From assembly GCA_022827685.1 (NCBI GenBank), contig JAJEIH010000103.1, positions 1-43,021 of the forward strand: a DNA stretch of 43,021 bases. Reading direction: 5' to 3'. Each line of letters begins with the position of its first letter. The first letter of the stretch is position 1. A program made the translations under genes and the position numbers. Shown here in pieces: positions 29,193 through 38,048 of the stretch. A model generated the notes under the pieces. That model had not been told where the DNA came from. It saw only the letters and a program-made list of their open reading frames with translations, and ran no database searches. The stretch comes from Alphaproteobacteria bacterium. Lineage in GTDB: Bacteria > Pseudomonadota > Alphaproteobacteria > Bin95.

Positions 29193-29315
29193 AGCCGACA
29201 GGCGAAGTGTGTCCTGCGTCTCGCGCGCGCAATCAGGCGCGCGAGCCGCGCCGCCGCGATACGCGCGCCCAGCCGCGCACAGGCGCGCGCGGGATACGCG
29301 CGAAACAGGGTCGCT
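29193..29315 (+). repeat. Leader repeat, left copy (possible structured RNA)
   Basis: This 123-base segment is the left copy of a repeat found in inverted orientation at 41992-42117. A 41-base stretch (29220-29260) is identical in both, and most of the rest aligns with scattered changes. The identical part contains a hairpin with nine-base arms CTCGCGCGC and GCGCGCGAG (29220-29228, 29237-29245) around the loop GCAATCAG. A second CG-rich region follows and ends in GGATACGCGCGAA-CAGGGT. It lies between the promoter-like element and the small ORF, so it would be the 5' leader of that transcript. I do not recognise it as a named RNA family. Confidence 0.65.
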
Positions 29316-29369
29316 CCGGTGCCGGGGCGGCATGGCCGTCGAACCGAAACGGAATGAAGGAGTTGCCCC

Positions 29370-29549
29370 ATGACCTTTCCCGATCCGACCCTCTCCCTCT
29401 CCACCCGCCGGGAAGCCTGCTGCCGCCACGGCACGGCATCCGGCAAGGCCGGCAGGACGGCCTCGACCGGCTCCGAAGGGCCGGCCCCTTCAACCCGCCC
29501 GGAGACGGCGGTTCCGCCCCCGACCATGACAAAACATGACATTTCATGA
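29370..29549 (+). CDS. Putative small ORF ending in MTKHDIS, left cassette
   Basis: This 59-codon frame starts at an ATG preceded by AAGGAG seven bases upstream, an excellent ribosome-binding site. The peptide begins MTFPDPTLSLSTRREACCRHG, is rich in Ser, Thr, Pro and Ala, and ends PTMTKHDIS. A different 45-codon ORF in the right cassette ends RIMTSHDIP, follows the same leader repeat at nearly the same distance, and also has a strong ribosome-binding site. The bodies of the two peptides do not align; the shared ending comes from the CATGAC repeat. No function is known. It may be a leader peptide, a small protein or a chance frame. Confidence 0.3.
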   Translation: MTFPDPTLSLSTRREACCRHGTASGKAGRTASTGSEGPAPSTRPETAVPPPTMTKHDIS

Positions 29550-29550
29550 C
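29525..29550 (+). repeat. Three CATGAC units at 10-base spacing, left cassette
   Basis: CATGAC occurs at 29525, 29535 and 29545, each separated by four variable bases (AAAA, ATTT). The array covers the last codons and stop of the small ORF. The right cassette has the same three-unit array plus a further pair. Exact 10-base phasing places each unit on the same face of the helix, as expected of a protein-binding array. Confidence 0.7.
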
Positions 29551-29602
29551 ACGGCGCGAGAAGGCCGCCGGCGCCCCTTATTCGCCGCCCTCGCCCCCTG
29601 TT

Positions 29603-29755
29603 TGTCACCCCGGCCCGAGCCTGTCCCCGCCCCCGAGCGGGGAAGCCGGGGTCCAGCACGGCCGTTGCGCCGGACCCGGCCGTCGCGCCCGCCCTCCAAC
29701 GATGGCAGCAGTCGGGAAAGCCGCGGCTGGACCCCGGATCAAGTCCGGGGTGACA
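29603..29755. repeat. TGTCACCCCGG-type palindromic intergenic element, left copy
   Basis: The element begins TGTCACCCCGGCC and ends CCGGGGTGACA, with inner CCGGGGTCCAGC near 29646 and GCTGGACCCCGG near 29725 as further inverted arms. A partial third end (GGGCCGGGGTGACAAAG) follows at about 29768-29784. The right-island copy is 42594-42722. Elements of this look, with CTGGACCCCGGATCAAGTCC ends, are familiar intergenic repeats in alphaproteobacteria. The remaining bases up to the hydrolase start (29790-29951) hold no feature I can support. Confidence 0.75.
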
Positions 29756-29951
29756 AAGGGGGGTGCGGGGCCGGGGTGACAAAGGGGGGGCGCGGAAGGG
29801 CGCAGGCGAGGCCCCGGCTTGCCTGCCCGGGGGGCGCGGGACAGGCGGGATCCGGGGCGGCGCAAGGGCAGGCCTGCCGGCCGTTACCCCGGGCGGGCAT
29901 GTCGGGCTATGCTCCGGTGCAACCGGCCCGCAATGGAGGACTGAAGAGCCC

Positions 29952-30842
29952 ATGCCTTACGCAACGACCGATGACGGGGTGCGCCTGTATTACGAGGAGG
30001 CCGGGTCGGGGACGCCGGTCGTCTTCGTGCATGAATTCGCGGGCGACATGCGCTCCTGGGAGCCGCAGATGCGGCATTTCGCGCACCGCTACCGCGCGCT
30101 CGCATACAATGCGCGCGGCTACCCGCCCTCCGAGGTGCCGGAGGCGCCCTCGAGCTACAGCCAGACGCGCGCCGCGGACGACATCGCCGCCGTCATGGAC
30201 GCGGCCGGCATCGACCGCGCGCATGTCTGCGGGCTCTCCAAGGGCGGGTTCGCCACCCTGCATTTCGGCTTCCGGCACCCGGCCCGCGCGATCTCGCTGG
30301 TCGTGGCCGGCTGCGGCTACGGGGCGGAGCCCGACAAGCGCGCGCAGTTCAAGGCCGAGGCCGAGGCGACGGCGGAGCTGATCGAACGGGACGGGATGGA
30401 CGCCTTCGCCGACATCTACTCGAAAGGCCCGACCCGGGTGCAGTTCGAGAACAAGGACCCGCGCGGCTGGCGCGAGTTCCGCGACCAGCTTGCCGAACAT
30501 TCGCAGGCGGGCGCGGCGGCCACCATGCGCGGCCTCCAGGCGCGGCGGCCGTCGCTCTACGACCTGACCGACGAGATGGCGGCGCTCCGGGTGCCGACCC
30601 TGGTGCTGACCGGCGACGAGGACTGGCCCTGCCTGCTGCCGGGCGTGCTGATGAAGCAGACCATCCCCTCGGCGGCGCTCTCGGTGATGGTCAATTGCGG
30701 CCACACCATCAACATCGAGGACCCGGACGAATTCAACCGCATCTGCGGGGAGTTCTTCGCCCAGGTGGATGCGGGCCGCTGGCCCGAGCGCGACCCGCGC
30801 GCGGTGACCGGTTCGATCCTCGGCGTCGAGGCGAAGAAATAG
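29952..30842 (+). CDS. Alpha/beta-fold hydrolase
   Basis: The 296-residue protein has the alpha/beta hydrolase catalytic set: nucleophile Ser96 in the elbow CGLSKGGFA, an acid at Asp222 or Asp224 in LVLTGDEDWPC, and His251 in VNCGHTINIEDP. The oxyanion-hole strand VVFVHEFAGD lies near residue 24. Such enzymes hydrolyse esters, lactones or C-C bonds (for example meta-cleavage products). Nothing in the sequence fixes the substrate. The ATG at 29952 follows GGAGGACTGAAGAGCCC. It converges on the TauD-like gene with a seven-base gap. It is the first ordinary gene downstream of the left leader cassette, in the same direction. Confidence 0.88.
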   Translation: MPYATTDDGVRLYYEEAGSGTPVVFVHEFAGDMRSWEPQMRHFAHRYRALAYNARGYPPSEVPEAPSSYSQTRAADDIAAVMDAAGIDRAHVCGLSKGGFATLHFGFRHPARAISLVVAGCGYGAEPDKRAQFKAEAEATAELIERDGMDAFADIYSKGPTRVQFENKDPRGWREFRDQLAEHSQAGAAATMRGLQARRPSLYDLTDEMAALRVPTLVLTGDEDWPCLLPGVLMKQTIPSAALSVMVNCGHTINIEDPDEFNRICGEFFAQVDAGRWPERDPRAVTGSILGVEAKK

Positions 30843-30849
30843 GCGATGG

Positions 30850-31911
30850 TCAGGCGGCCGCGGCCTCCATCGCGTCGAGCGGGGCCGTCGGCCGGACATG
30901 CGCCGGAAGCCGGAGCCCGAGCGGGCGGCCCGTGGCCGGGTCGCGGCCGTGGCGGTGGAAGAACGGCTCCGGCACGGCGCGCCCGTCCGGCACGGCGAGC
31001 CAGATCCGGTAGAGGTGGCGCTTGCGGCCCGGCAGTTCCTCATAGGCCGTGCGCGTGTGCAGGACCGCCAGGTTGTCGATCCACTGGATGTCGCCCGGCT
31101 GGAAGTCCATGTCGAGGCGAAGGTCCGCATCGGCGGCGATCAGCTCCAGGAAGTCGAGCGCCTCGACCTGCTCGGGCGCGAGCTCCGGCGCGCCGTCGTG
31201 CCGCGTGCAGGAATCGATGAAGCGCCGCACGAGGTTGACCGTCATGCGCCCGTCGGCGGCCTGCATGAAGACCGGCATCTCGTACCAGGGAAGCTGGCCG
31301 TCCACCTCCTCGCCGCGGCGGTCGATCAGGAAGGGCTCTGCGAGCACCTTCGCAAGGTCCGGGCGGCGTTCGAGGATGCGGTTCCAGACCGCGCCCGCGC
31401 TGACGATGCTGGAGAGGCCGCCCGTCCGCGCCGGGACGAGGCAGAACAGGCCGACGATCTCCGCGCCGATATCGGTGTGGAAGGGCAGTTCGGCCGCGGA
31501 CTGGTAGCCGCGCTTGTCGGGCGCCCAGGCGTTGACGCCGAGGTCCTTCACATGGCCGAGCAGGTGCCCGTCGGGGTTCTGGCAGACGGGCATGCCGATG
31601 CGCGACCCGATGGCCCAGAAGGCGCGCGCGGCGACCTCGCGCGGCCAGTCGTCCACCGGCAGGCCGCGCATGAGCGCGAAGCCGCAGCCCTCGACCACGG
31701 CGTCGCGCATCTCCCTGAGGCGCGCGTCGAGGCGGGGGAGCGGCAGGTCGGCGCGGGCGAGCCCCGTCAGGTCGCGGTCGAGCGCGGCCCTCGCCGCCGC
31801 TTCGAGTTCGGCGATCTCGGCGGCGTCGAGCGTCACGATCCAGTCGTCGCGCCGCATGAGCGCGCCGCCGTGCCAGACCGACGGGCCGGTGATGGGTTCG
31901 AGCGCCGTCAT
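30850..31911 (-). CDS. TauD/TfdA-family Fe(II)/2-oxoglutarate dioxygenase
   Basis: The 353-residue protein has the facial triad of the TauD/TfdA group: His145 and Asp147 in LPFHTDIGAEIVGL and His285 in NLAVLHTRTAYEELPGRKRH, followed by an Arg near 302 that would hold 2-oxoglutarate. It should hydroxylate a small organic molecule. The length, the N-terminal extension before DRDLTGLARADLPLP, and the VKDLGVNAWAPDKRGYQSAA segment match a common family of unassigned bacterial members; it is not a recognisable taurine or 2,4-D enzyme. The stop is 15 bases after the convergent... neighbour is the hydrolase at the 3' side, while purD lies downstream-upstream on the same strand, 15 bases before its start. 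Confidence 0.85.
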   Translation of the reverse strand: MTALEPITGPSVWHGGALMRRDDWIVTLDAAEIAELEAAARAALDRDLTGLARADLPLPRLDARLREMRDAVVEGCGFALMRGLPVDDWPREVAARAFWAIGSRIGMPVCQNPDGHLLGHVKDLGVNAWAPDKRGYQSAAELPFHTDIGAEIVGLFCLVPARTGGLSSIVSAGAVWNRILERRPDLAKVLAEPFLIDRRGEEVDGQLPWYEMPVFMQAADGRMTVNLVRRFIDSCTRHDGAPELAPEQVEALDFLELIAADADLRLDMDFQPGDIQWIDNLAVLHTRTAYEELPGRKRHLYRIWLAVPDGRAVPEPFFHRHGRDPATGRPLGLRLPAHVRPTAPLDAMEAAAA

Positions 31912-31926
31912 GGGCCTTCCTTCCGC

Positions 31927-33189
31927 TTATGCGCCGGTTTGCGCGATGTCCCGGCGGCAGAATGCGCCCGGCCAGTCTATCGCATCGACGCCGCGATAGG
32001 CCAGCGCCCGCGCCTCGCCGCGGGTGGCGCCGGCCGCGCACACGCCCAGAACGCGGCCTCCCGTCGCGAGCACGCGCCCGCCTTCGCCCGCCGCCGTGCC
32101 GGCATGGAAGACGGTGACGCCGTCCGGCAGCCGGTCGAGGCCGGCGATCTCGCCGCCGCGCTCATAGGGCCCCGGATAGCCCCGGTTCGCCATGACCACG
32201 CAGACCGACGCCTCGTCCGACCAGCGGAGATCGACATGCGAGAGGTCGCCCTCGGCCGCCGCGACCAGCGCCGGCAGCAGGTCCGAGCGCAGCCGCAGCA
32301 TCAGCGCCTGCGTCTCCGGGTCGCCGAAGCGGACATTGAACTCCAGCAGCTTCGGGTTCCCGTCCTCGATCATGAGGCCGGCGAACAGCACGCCGCGATA
32401 GGGCGTGCCGTCCGCCGCCATCTGCCGGACGGCCGGCAGGAAGATTTCGTTCTCGATCCTGGCGGCAAGCTCCGGCGTCACCGGCGGCGCGGGCGAATGG
32501 CTGCCCATGCCGCCGGTATTGGGGCCGGTGTCGCCCTCGCCGGCGCGCTTGTAGTCCTGGGCCGTCTCCAGCATCAGCACGCGCTCGCCGTCCGCCAGCG
32601 CGAAGGCGCTCACCTCCTCTCCCGCAAGGCGGTCCTCGATCACGACCGTCGCGCCCGCCTCGCCGAAGGCGCGCTCCACCATCGCCGCGCTCACGGCCGC
32701 CTCGGCTTCCTCCACCGTCGCGGCGACCGTGACGCCCTTGCCGGCGGCGAGGCCGTCCGCCTTCACCACGACCGGCGCGCCGCGCTCCCGGATGTGGGCA
32801 AGGGCGGCACCGGCATCGTCGAACACGGCGAAGCCGGCGGTCGGAATGCCGGCGCGGCGCGCGAGGTCCTTCATGAACGCCTTGGAGCTTTCGAGCCGCG
32901 CTGCCGCCCTGTCCGGCCCGAATACGGCGATGCCGTCCTGCCTGAGCCGGTCCGCCAGCCCGGCCGCCAGCGGCGCTTCCGGCCCGACGACGACGAGGTC
33001 CATGCGCTCCTCCCGCGCGAACGCCGCCAGGCCCTCGACATCCCCGGCGGCGACCGCCACGCAGTCGGCCTCGGCGGCAATGCCGGGATTGCCCGGCGCG
33101 CAGCAGAGCCGCTCCACCAGCGGCGAGGCCGCTATCGTCCAGGCGAGCGCATGTTCGCGCCCGCCGCCGCCCACCACCAGAACCCGCAT
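31927..33189 (-). CDS. purD: Phosphoribosylamine--glycine ligase
   Basis: The 420-residue PurD makes glycinamide ribonucleotide in purine synthesis. It opens VLVVGGGGREHALAW and has the ATP-grasp motifs KADGLAAGKGVTVAAT near residue 140, GDTGPNTGGMGSHSPAP near 225 and LLEFNVRFGDPETQALM near 287. Length is normal. I use the ATG at 33189; a GTG nine bases upstream (33198) has a GGGAGG close to it and is a possible start adding three residues. It diverges from xseA, leaving only about 40 bases for two promoters, and is followed after 15 bases by the dioxygenase gene. Confidence 0.95.
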   Translation of the reverse strand: MRVLVVGGGGREHALAWTIAASPLVERLCCAPGNPGIAAEADCVAVAAGDVEGLAAFAREERMDLVVVGPEAPLAAGLADRLRQDGIAVFGPDRAAARLESSKAFMKDLARRAGIPTAGFAVFDDAGAALAHIRERGAPVVVKADGLAAGKGVTVAATVEEAEAAVSAAMVERAFGEAGATVVIEDRLAGEEVSAFALADGERVLMLETAQDYKRAGEGDTGPNTGGMGSHSPAPPVTPELAARIENEIFLPAVRQMAADGTPYRGVLFAGLMIEDGNPKLLEFNVRFGDPETQALMLRLRSDLLPALVAAAEGDLSHVDLRWSDEASVCVVMANRGYPGPYERGGEIAGLDRLPDGVTVFHAGTAAGEGGRVLATGGRVLGVCAAGATRGEARALAYRGVDAIDWPGAFCRRDIAQTGA

Positions 33190-33230
33190 GGCCTTCACGC
33201 CCTCCCGATTCGCGTGTATCTCCGGCAGCC

Positions 33231-34610
33231 ATGACGCAGGCGCCGCCGCTCTCCAACATACCGGAATACTCGGTCGGCGAGGTCTCGGCGGCCGTTCGCC
33301 GCAATCTGGAGGCCGAGTTTCCGCGCGTCCGCGTGCGCGGCGAGGTTTCGGGCTTCAAGCGCGCCGCGTCCGGGCACCTCTATTTCAACCTGAAGGACGA
33401 CCGCGACGTGCTGAACGCCGTGTGCTGGCGCGGCGCGGCGGGCCGGCTCGGACTCCGCCCGGAAGACGGTATGGAGGTCGTCGCGACCGGGCGGGTGACG
33501 GCCTATGGCGCGCGCTCCGCCTACCAGCTGGTCGTGGACGCACTCGACCTCGCCGGCGAGGGCGCGCTGCTGAAGCTGCTGGAGGAGCGCCGCCGCCGCC
33601 TTGCCGAAGAGGGGCTGTTCGACGCGGACCGCAAGCGGCCGATCCCCTTCCTGCCGGAGCGCATCGGCATCGTCACCTCGCTCGGCGGGGCGGTGCTGCA
33701 CGACATCCTGCACCGGCTGCGCGAGCGCTTCCCCCGCCATGCGCTGGTCTGGCCCGTGCCGGTGCAGGGCGAGGGCGCGGCGGAGCGGATCGCCGAAGCG
33801 GTGGACGGCATGGGGGCATTGCCGCCGGAGATGCGCCCCGATGTGCTGATCGTGGCGCGAGGCGGCGGCTCGCTGGAGGACCTCTGGGCCTTCAACGAGG
33901 AAGCGGCCGTGCGTGCGGCGGCCCGCTGCGCCATCCCGCTGATCTCGGCGGTCGGCCATGAGACCGACACGACGCTGATCGATTTCGCCGCCGACCTTCG
34001 CGCGCCGACGCCCACCGCAGCGGCGGAAATGGCGGTGCCCGTCCGCGCCGAGCTTCTCGCCCGGACCGGCGGGCAGGGAGAGCGGCTGCTGGCCGCCGGC
34101 GCGCGCCTCGTGCAGGAGCGCCGGGCGCAGGTCGCAGGCCTCGCGCGGGGCCTGCCCGCGCCGACGGCGCTTCTGGAGCAGGCGAGCCAGAGGCTGGACG
34201 ACAGGGGCGAGCGCATCGAGGCGGGGCTCCGCGCCCGCGTGGCCCTGGCCGCCGCCGGGCTGGCGCAACTCTCGGAGCGGTTCGGCCGGCCGCGCGCGCT
34301 TCTGGAAGCGCAGCAGGAACGGCTGGCGGCGTTGGGCGCGGCCTTCCTGCGAACCGGGCGCCAGGCGGTGGAGGCGCAGGCGCACCGGCTGGACCGGACC
34401 GGCGCGCTGCTCGAAAGTTCCTCCTACCGCCGCGTGCTGGAGCGCGGCTTTGCGCTGGTGCAGGACGAGAGCGGTCCCGTCGTCTCGGCGGCGGAGGCCC
34501 GGCAGCGGGCGCGGGTCGGGATCGTCTTCGCGGACGGCGAGGCGGCGGCCCGCATCGTGAAGGACGGAGCGGGCCGCGCGCGCAAGGCGGACCAGGGAAC
34601 GCTGTTCTGA
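33231..34610 (+). CDS. xseA: Exodeoxyribonuclease VII large subunit
   Basis: The 459-residue XseA is the catalytic subunit of the single-strand exonuclease ExoVII. An N-terminal OB-fold (YSVGEVSAAVRRNLEAEFPR, FKRAASGHLYFNLKDD) leads into the nuclease domain with RIGIVTSLGGAVLHDIL, LIVARGGGSLEDLWAFNEE and SAVGHETDTTLIDFAADLRA. A long Arg/Ala-rich helical region follows and the protein ends with SYRRVLERGFALVQDESG. No xseB is adjacent. The divergent purD-xseA arrangement is common in alphaproteobacteria. It converges on the GST gene with a gap of nine bases. Confidence 0.95.
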   Translation: MTQAPPLSNIPEYSVGEVSAAVRRNLEAEFPRVRVRGEVSGFKRAASGHLYFNLKDDRDVLNAVCWRGAAGRLGLRPEDGMEVVATGRVTAYGARSAYQLVVDALDLAGEGALLKLLEERRRRLAEEGLFDADRKRPIPFLPERIGIVTSLGGAVLHDILHRLRERFPRHALVWPVPVQGEGAAERIAEAVDGMGALPPEMRPDVLIVARGGGSLEDLWAFNEEAAVRAAARCAIPLISAVGHETDTTLIDFAADLRAPTPTAAAEMAVPVRAELLARTGGQGERLLAAGARLVQERRAQVAGLARGLPAPTALLEQASQRLDDRGERIEAGLRARVALAAAGLAQLSERFGRPRALLEAQQERLAALGAAFLRTGRQAVEAQAHRLDRTGALLESSSYRRVLERGFALVQDESGPVVSAAEARQRARVGIVFADGEAAARIVKDGAGRARKADQGTLF

Positions 34611-34619
34611 AGCGCCGCG

Positions 34620-35246
34620 TCAGGTCAGCGGGATGCCGCCTACATGCTCGGCGAAGGCCGGACGGTCCCGGAGCCGGGCAAGCCAGGCGTCGCAATTGGG
34701 CAGGCTGGCGCGCTCGATGCCGGGCAGGCGCACATAGCGGCAGTAGAAGGCGCCCACGGGAATGTCGCCCATGGTGAAGCGGTCGCCGGCGACGAAATCG
34801 CGCCCGTCCAGATGAGCGTCCAGAATGCCCCAGACCGATTGCAGCGCGGTGGCCGCGCGGCCGATCGCATCCATGTCCCGCTCAGCTTCCGGCGTGCGGA
34901 CCATGCCCCAGAAAACGGGCGTCATGTGCGGCTGCAGGGAGGCGGTCGCCCAGTCCATCCAGCGGTCGGCGAGCGTCCGTTCCGCCGGGTCCTCGGGCCA
35001 GATCCCGCCGGCACCGTGGACCGCGCCCAGATAGCGGACGATGGTGTGGCTCTCCCAGATCACCGTGTCGCCATCGACGAGCACCGGCACCAGGCCGTTC
35101 GGGTTCATGGCGCGGTATTCGGGTGTGTCGTTGCCGCCGAACGGCCCGCCGACATCCAGCCGTTCGCAGGCGGCGCCGACCTCGCCGACCGCCCACATCG
35201 CCTTCTGCACATTGATCGAGTTGTTGCGTCCGTGAACGGTAATCAT
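34620..35246 (-). CDS. Glutathione S-transferase family protein
   Basis: The 208-residue protein has an N-terminal thioredoxin-like domain (ITVHGRNNSINVQKAMWAVG, NPNGLVPVLVDGDTVIWESH, then IVRYL) and an all-helical C-terminal domain (DRWMDWATASLQPHM; DFVAGDRFTMGDIPVGAFY). Asn/Ser in RNNSINV occupies the region of the usual catalytic Ser/Cys. It probably conjugates glutathione to electrophiles, or reduces them. The ATG at 35246 follows the nitroreductase stop by five bases, so the two form one unit. Both could serve detoxification of aromatic or electrophilic compounds. Confidence 0.9.
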   Translation of the reverse strand: MITVHGRNNSINVQKAMWAVGEVGAACERLDVGGPFGGNDTPEYRAMNPNGLVPVLVDGDTVIWESHTIVRYLGAVHGAGGIWPEDPAERTLADRWMDWATASLQPHMTPVFWGMVRTPEAERDMDAIGRAATALQSVWGILDAHLDGRDFVAGDRFTMGDIPVGAFYCRYVRLPGIERASLPNCDAWLARLRDRPAFAEHVGGIPLT

Positions 35247-35251
35247 CGCGG

Positions 35252-35905
35252 CTATTCCCCGTCGTTCGATGCCGGGCTCAGCGCGTCCCAGCGTTCGCCC
35301 CAGCGGTCGAGATAAACGATCTCCTCGAGCGGCCCGCGGCCGACCGGGCCGAAATTCCCCATCGGCCAGCCGATCGGCAGGATGGCGTATGAACACACCC
35401 CGGGCGGCAGGCCGAGCGCGCGTTCGCTGTCCTCCTCGAAGAAGAGGTGGCGCGTGGTGAGCGTGGCGCCGAGGCCGAGCCCGCGCGCCGCCAGCAGCAT
35501 GTTCTGCACGGCCGGGTAGATCGAGGCGCCCGACATGCGGGTCGGCGCCTCGCCTTCCTGGAGGCAGGCAACGATCCACACGGGCGCCTCGTCGAAATGG
35601 TCCGTCAGATATTCGACGGCGTCATGCTGGCGGTGGTATTTCGCCGCCGAGCTGCCGGGCGGCGGCGCGCTTGTCTTGTAGCGCGGCCCGATGATCTCGT
35701 CGAAGGCGCGCTTGTAATGCACCTTGACCGCCTTCTTGATCTCGCGGTCCTTGATGACCAGGAACCGCCAGCGCTGGAAATTGCCGCCATTGGCGGCCGA
35801 CGCGCCGGCCTCCAGGATCTTGCGGATCAGCTCGTCCGGCACCGGGTCCGGCTTCAGCCGGCGCATGGCGCGGGTGCCGTGCAGGATTTCGAAGAGTTCG
35901 GGCAT
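35252..35905 (-). CDS. Nitroreductase family protein
   Basis: The 217-residue FMN-dependent protein begins LFEILHGTRAMRRLKPDPVP, with RRLKPDPVPDELIRKILEAG as the phosphate-binding and dimer region. It also has SAANGGNFQRWRFLVI near residue 36, YPAVQNMLLAARGLGLGATL near 130 and a C-terminal LPIGWPMGNFGPVGR. It should reduce nitro, quinone or enone groups with NAD(P)H. The ATG at 35905 marks the family N-terminus; the frame is open upstream but only as a shadow of the ABC ATPase genes. It is co-directional with the transporter genes, 98 bases downstream, and is followed by the GST gene. Confidence 0.88.
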   Translation of the reverse strand: MPELFEILHGTRAMRRLKPDPVPDELIRKILEAGASAANGGNFQRWRFLVIKDREIKKAVKVHYKRAFDEIIGPRYKTSAPPPGSSAAKYHRQHDAVEYLTDHFDEAPVWIVACLQEGEAPTRMSGASIYPAVQNMLLAARGLGLGATLTTRHLFFEEDSERALGLPPGVCSYAILPIGWPMGNFGPVGRGPLEEIVYLDRWGERWDALSPASNDGE

Positions 35906-36003
35906 GGCGTCGTGGGGCCTCCGTCCGTGTTTCGGGATGCGGCAGATGCGGAAGGGATATGGATAAAAGCTTTCGGGAGCGAACGGAAGCGGATGGCCGC
36001 CCG

Positions 36004-37043
36004 CTAGCAAGCGCCGGCGACGGCCGCGTGGGGAGGCACGCAGTCGTCCCCGACCAGGTGGCAGGAGACCAGGTGTCCCGCGCGCACCTCGCGCAGGGCC
36101 GGCTTTTCGCGGTGGCACCGGTCCACGGCGAAGGGGCAGCGCGGCGCGAAGCGGCAGCCGGGCGGCGGGTCGATGGGATTGGGCGGGTCTCCCTGGAGGC
36201 GGACCCTGCCGTCCTGCCCGCCGGTGCGGCGCCTCGCGGAAGGCACGGCCGAGATCAGCGCCCAAGTGTAGGGATGCAGCGGCAGGGTGAACAGCGAAAC
36301 GCGGTCCGACTGCTCGACGATCTCGCCGAGATACATCACCGCGATGTCGTCGCAGATATATTGCACCACGCCGAGGTCGTGCGAGATGAACAGGTAGGTG
36401 AGGCCGAACCCCTCCTGCAATTCGCGGAGCAGGTTCAGGATCTGCGCCTGGATCGCCACATCGAGGGCGGAGACGGGCTCGTCGCAGACGATCAGCTCCG
36501 GTTGCGTCGCGAGCGCCCTCGCGACGCCGATCCGCTGGCGCTGGCCGCCCGAGAACTGGTGCGGGAAGAGCGCTGCCTGTTCGGGCCGGAGGCCGACGCG
36601 GTCGAAGAGCTCGGCGACCCGGAGGTCCCGTTCGGCGGGGTCGCCCACATCCATGAGGTCCATCGGCTCGCGCACGATGGCGCCGGCGCGCATGCGCGGA
36701 TTGAGCGACGAATAGGGGTCCTGGAACACGATCTGGATCTTGCGGCGCATCTCGCGCAGCGCGTCGCCTCCCAGCACCGTCATCTCGACGCCGTCCAGCC
36801 GGATCGACCCGCCGGTGACGGGCACGAGGCGCATGGCGGCAAGGGCGGCGGTCGTCTTGCCCGAGCCGCTTTCGCCGACGATTCCGAAGGTCGAGCCCCG
36901 GCGCACCCTGTAGCTGATGCCGTCCACGGCATGAACCGTGCCGCCGGGGGTCAGGACATTGCGGCGGGGCAGGCGGAAATGGACCTTGAGATCGCGGACG
37001 TCCAGCAGGTAGTCGGCGCCGCCGCCCTGTGTCTCCGCGCCCG

Positions 37044-37047
<4 letters not shown>
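36004..37047 (-). CDS. Peptide-type ABC transporter ATPase (DppF/OppF-like)
   Basis: The 347-residue ATPase powers the importer encoded upstream. Walker A is GESGSGKTTAALA near residue 58, the signature is FSGGQRQRIGVARALA near 164, Walker B is LIVCDEPVSALD, and the switch is FISHDLGVV. LLDVRDLKVHFRLPRRNVLT before Walker A is the OppF/DppF-type start. The C-terminal oligopeptide-transporter domain has PPPGCRFAPRCPFAVDRCHR, a cysteine pattern that in DppD-type ATPases has been linked to an iron-sulfur cluster. It overlaps the preceding ATPase gene by four bases and is the last gene of the importer. Confidence 0.94.
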
Positions 37048-38045
<998 letters not shown>

Positions 38046-38048
38046 GGC

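Noticed and set aside
30898-33234. A 778-codon open frame on the plus strand
   Set aside because: It is antisense to the dioxygenase and purD, both of which have complete catalytic motifs.
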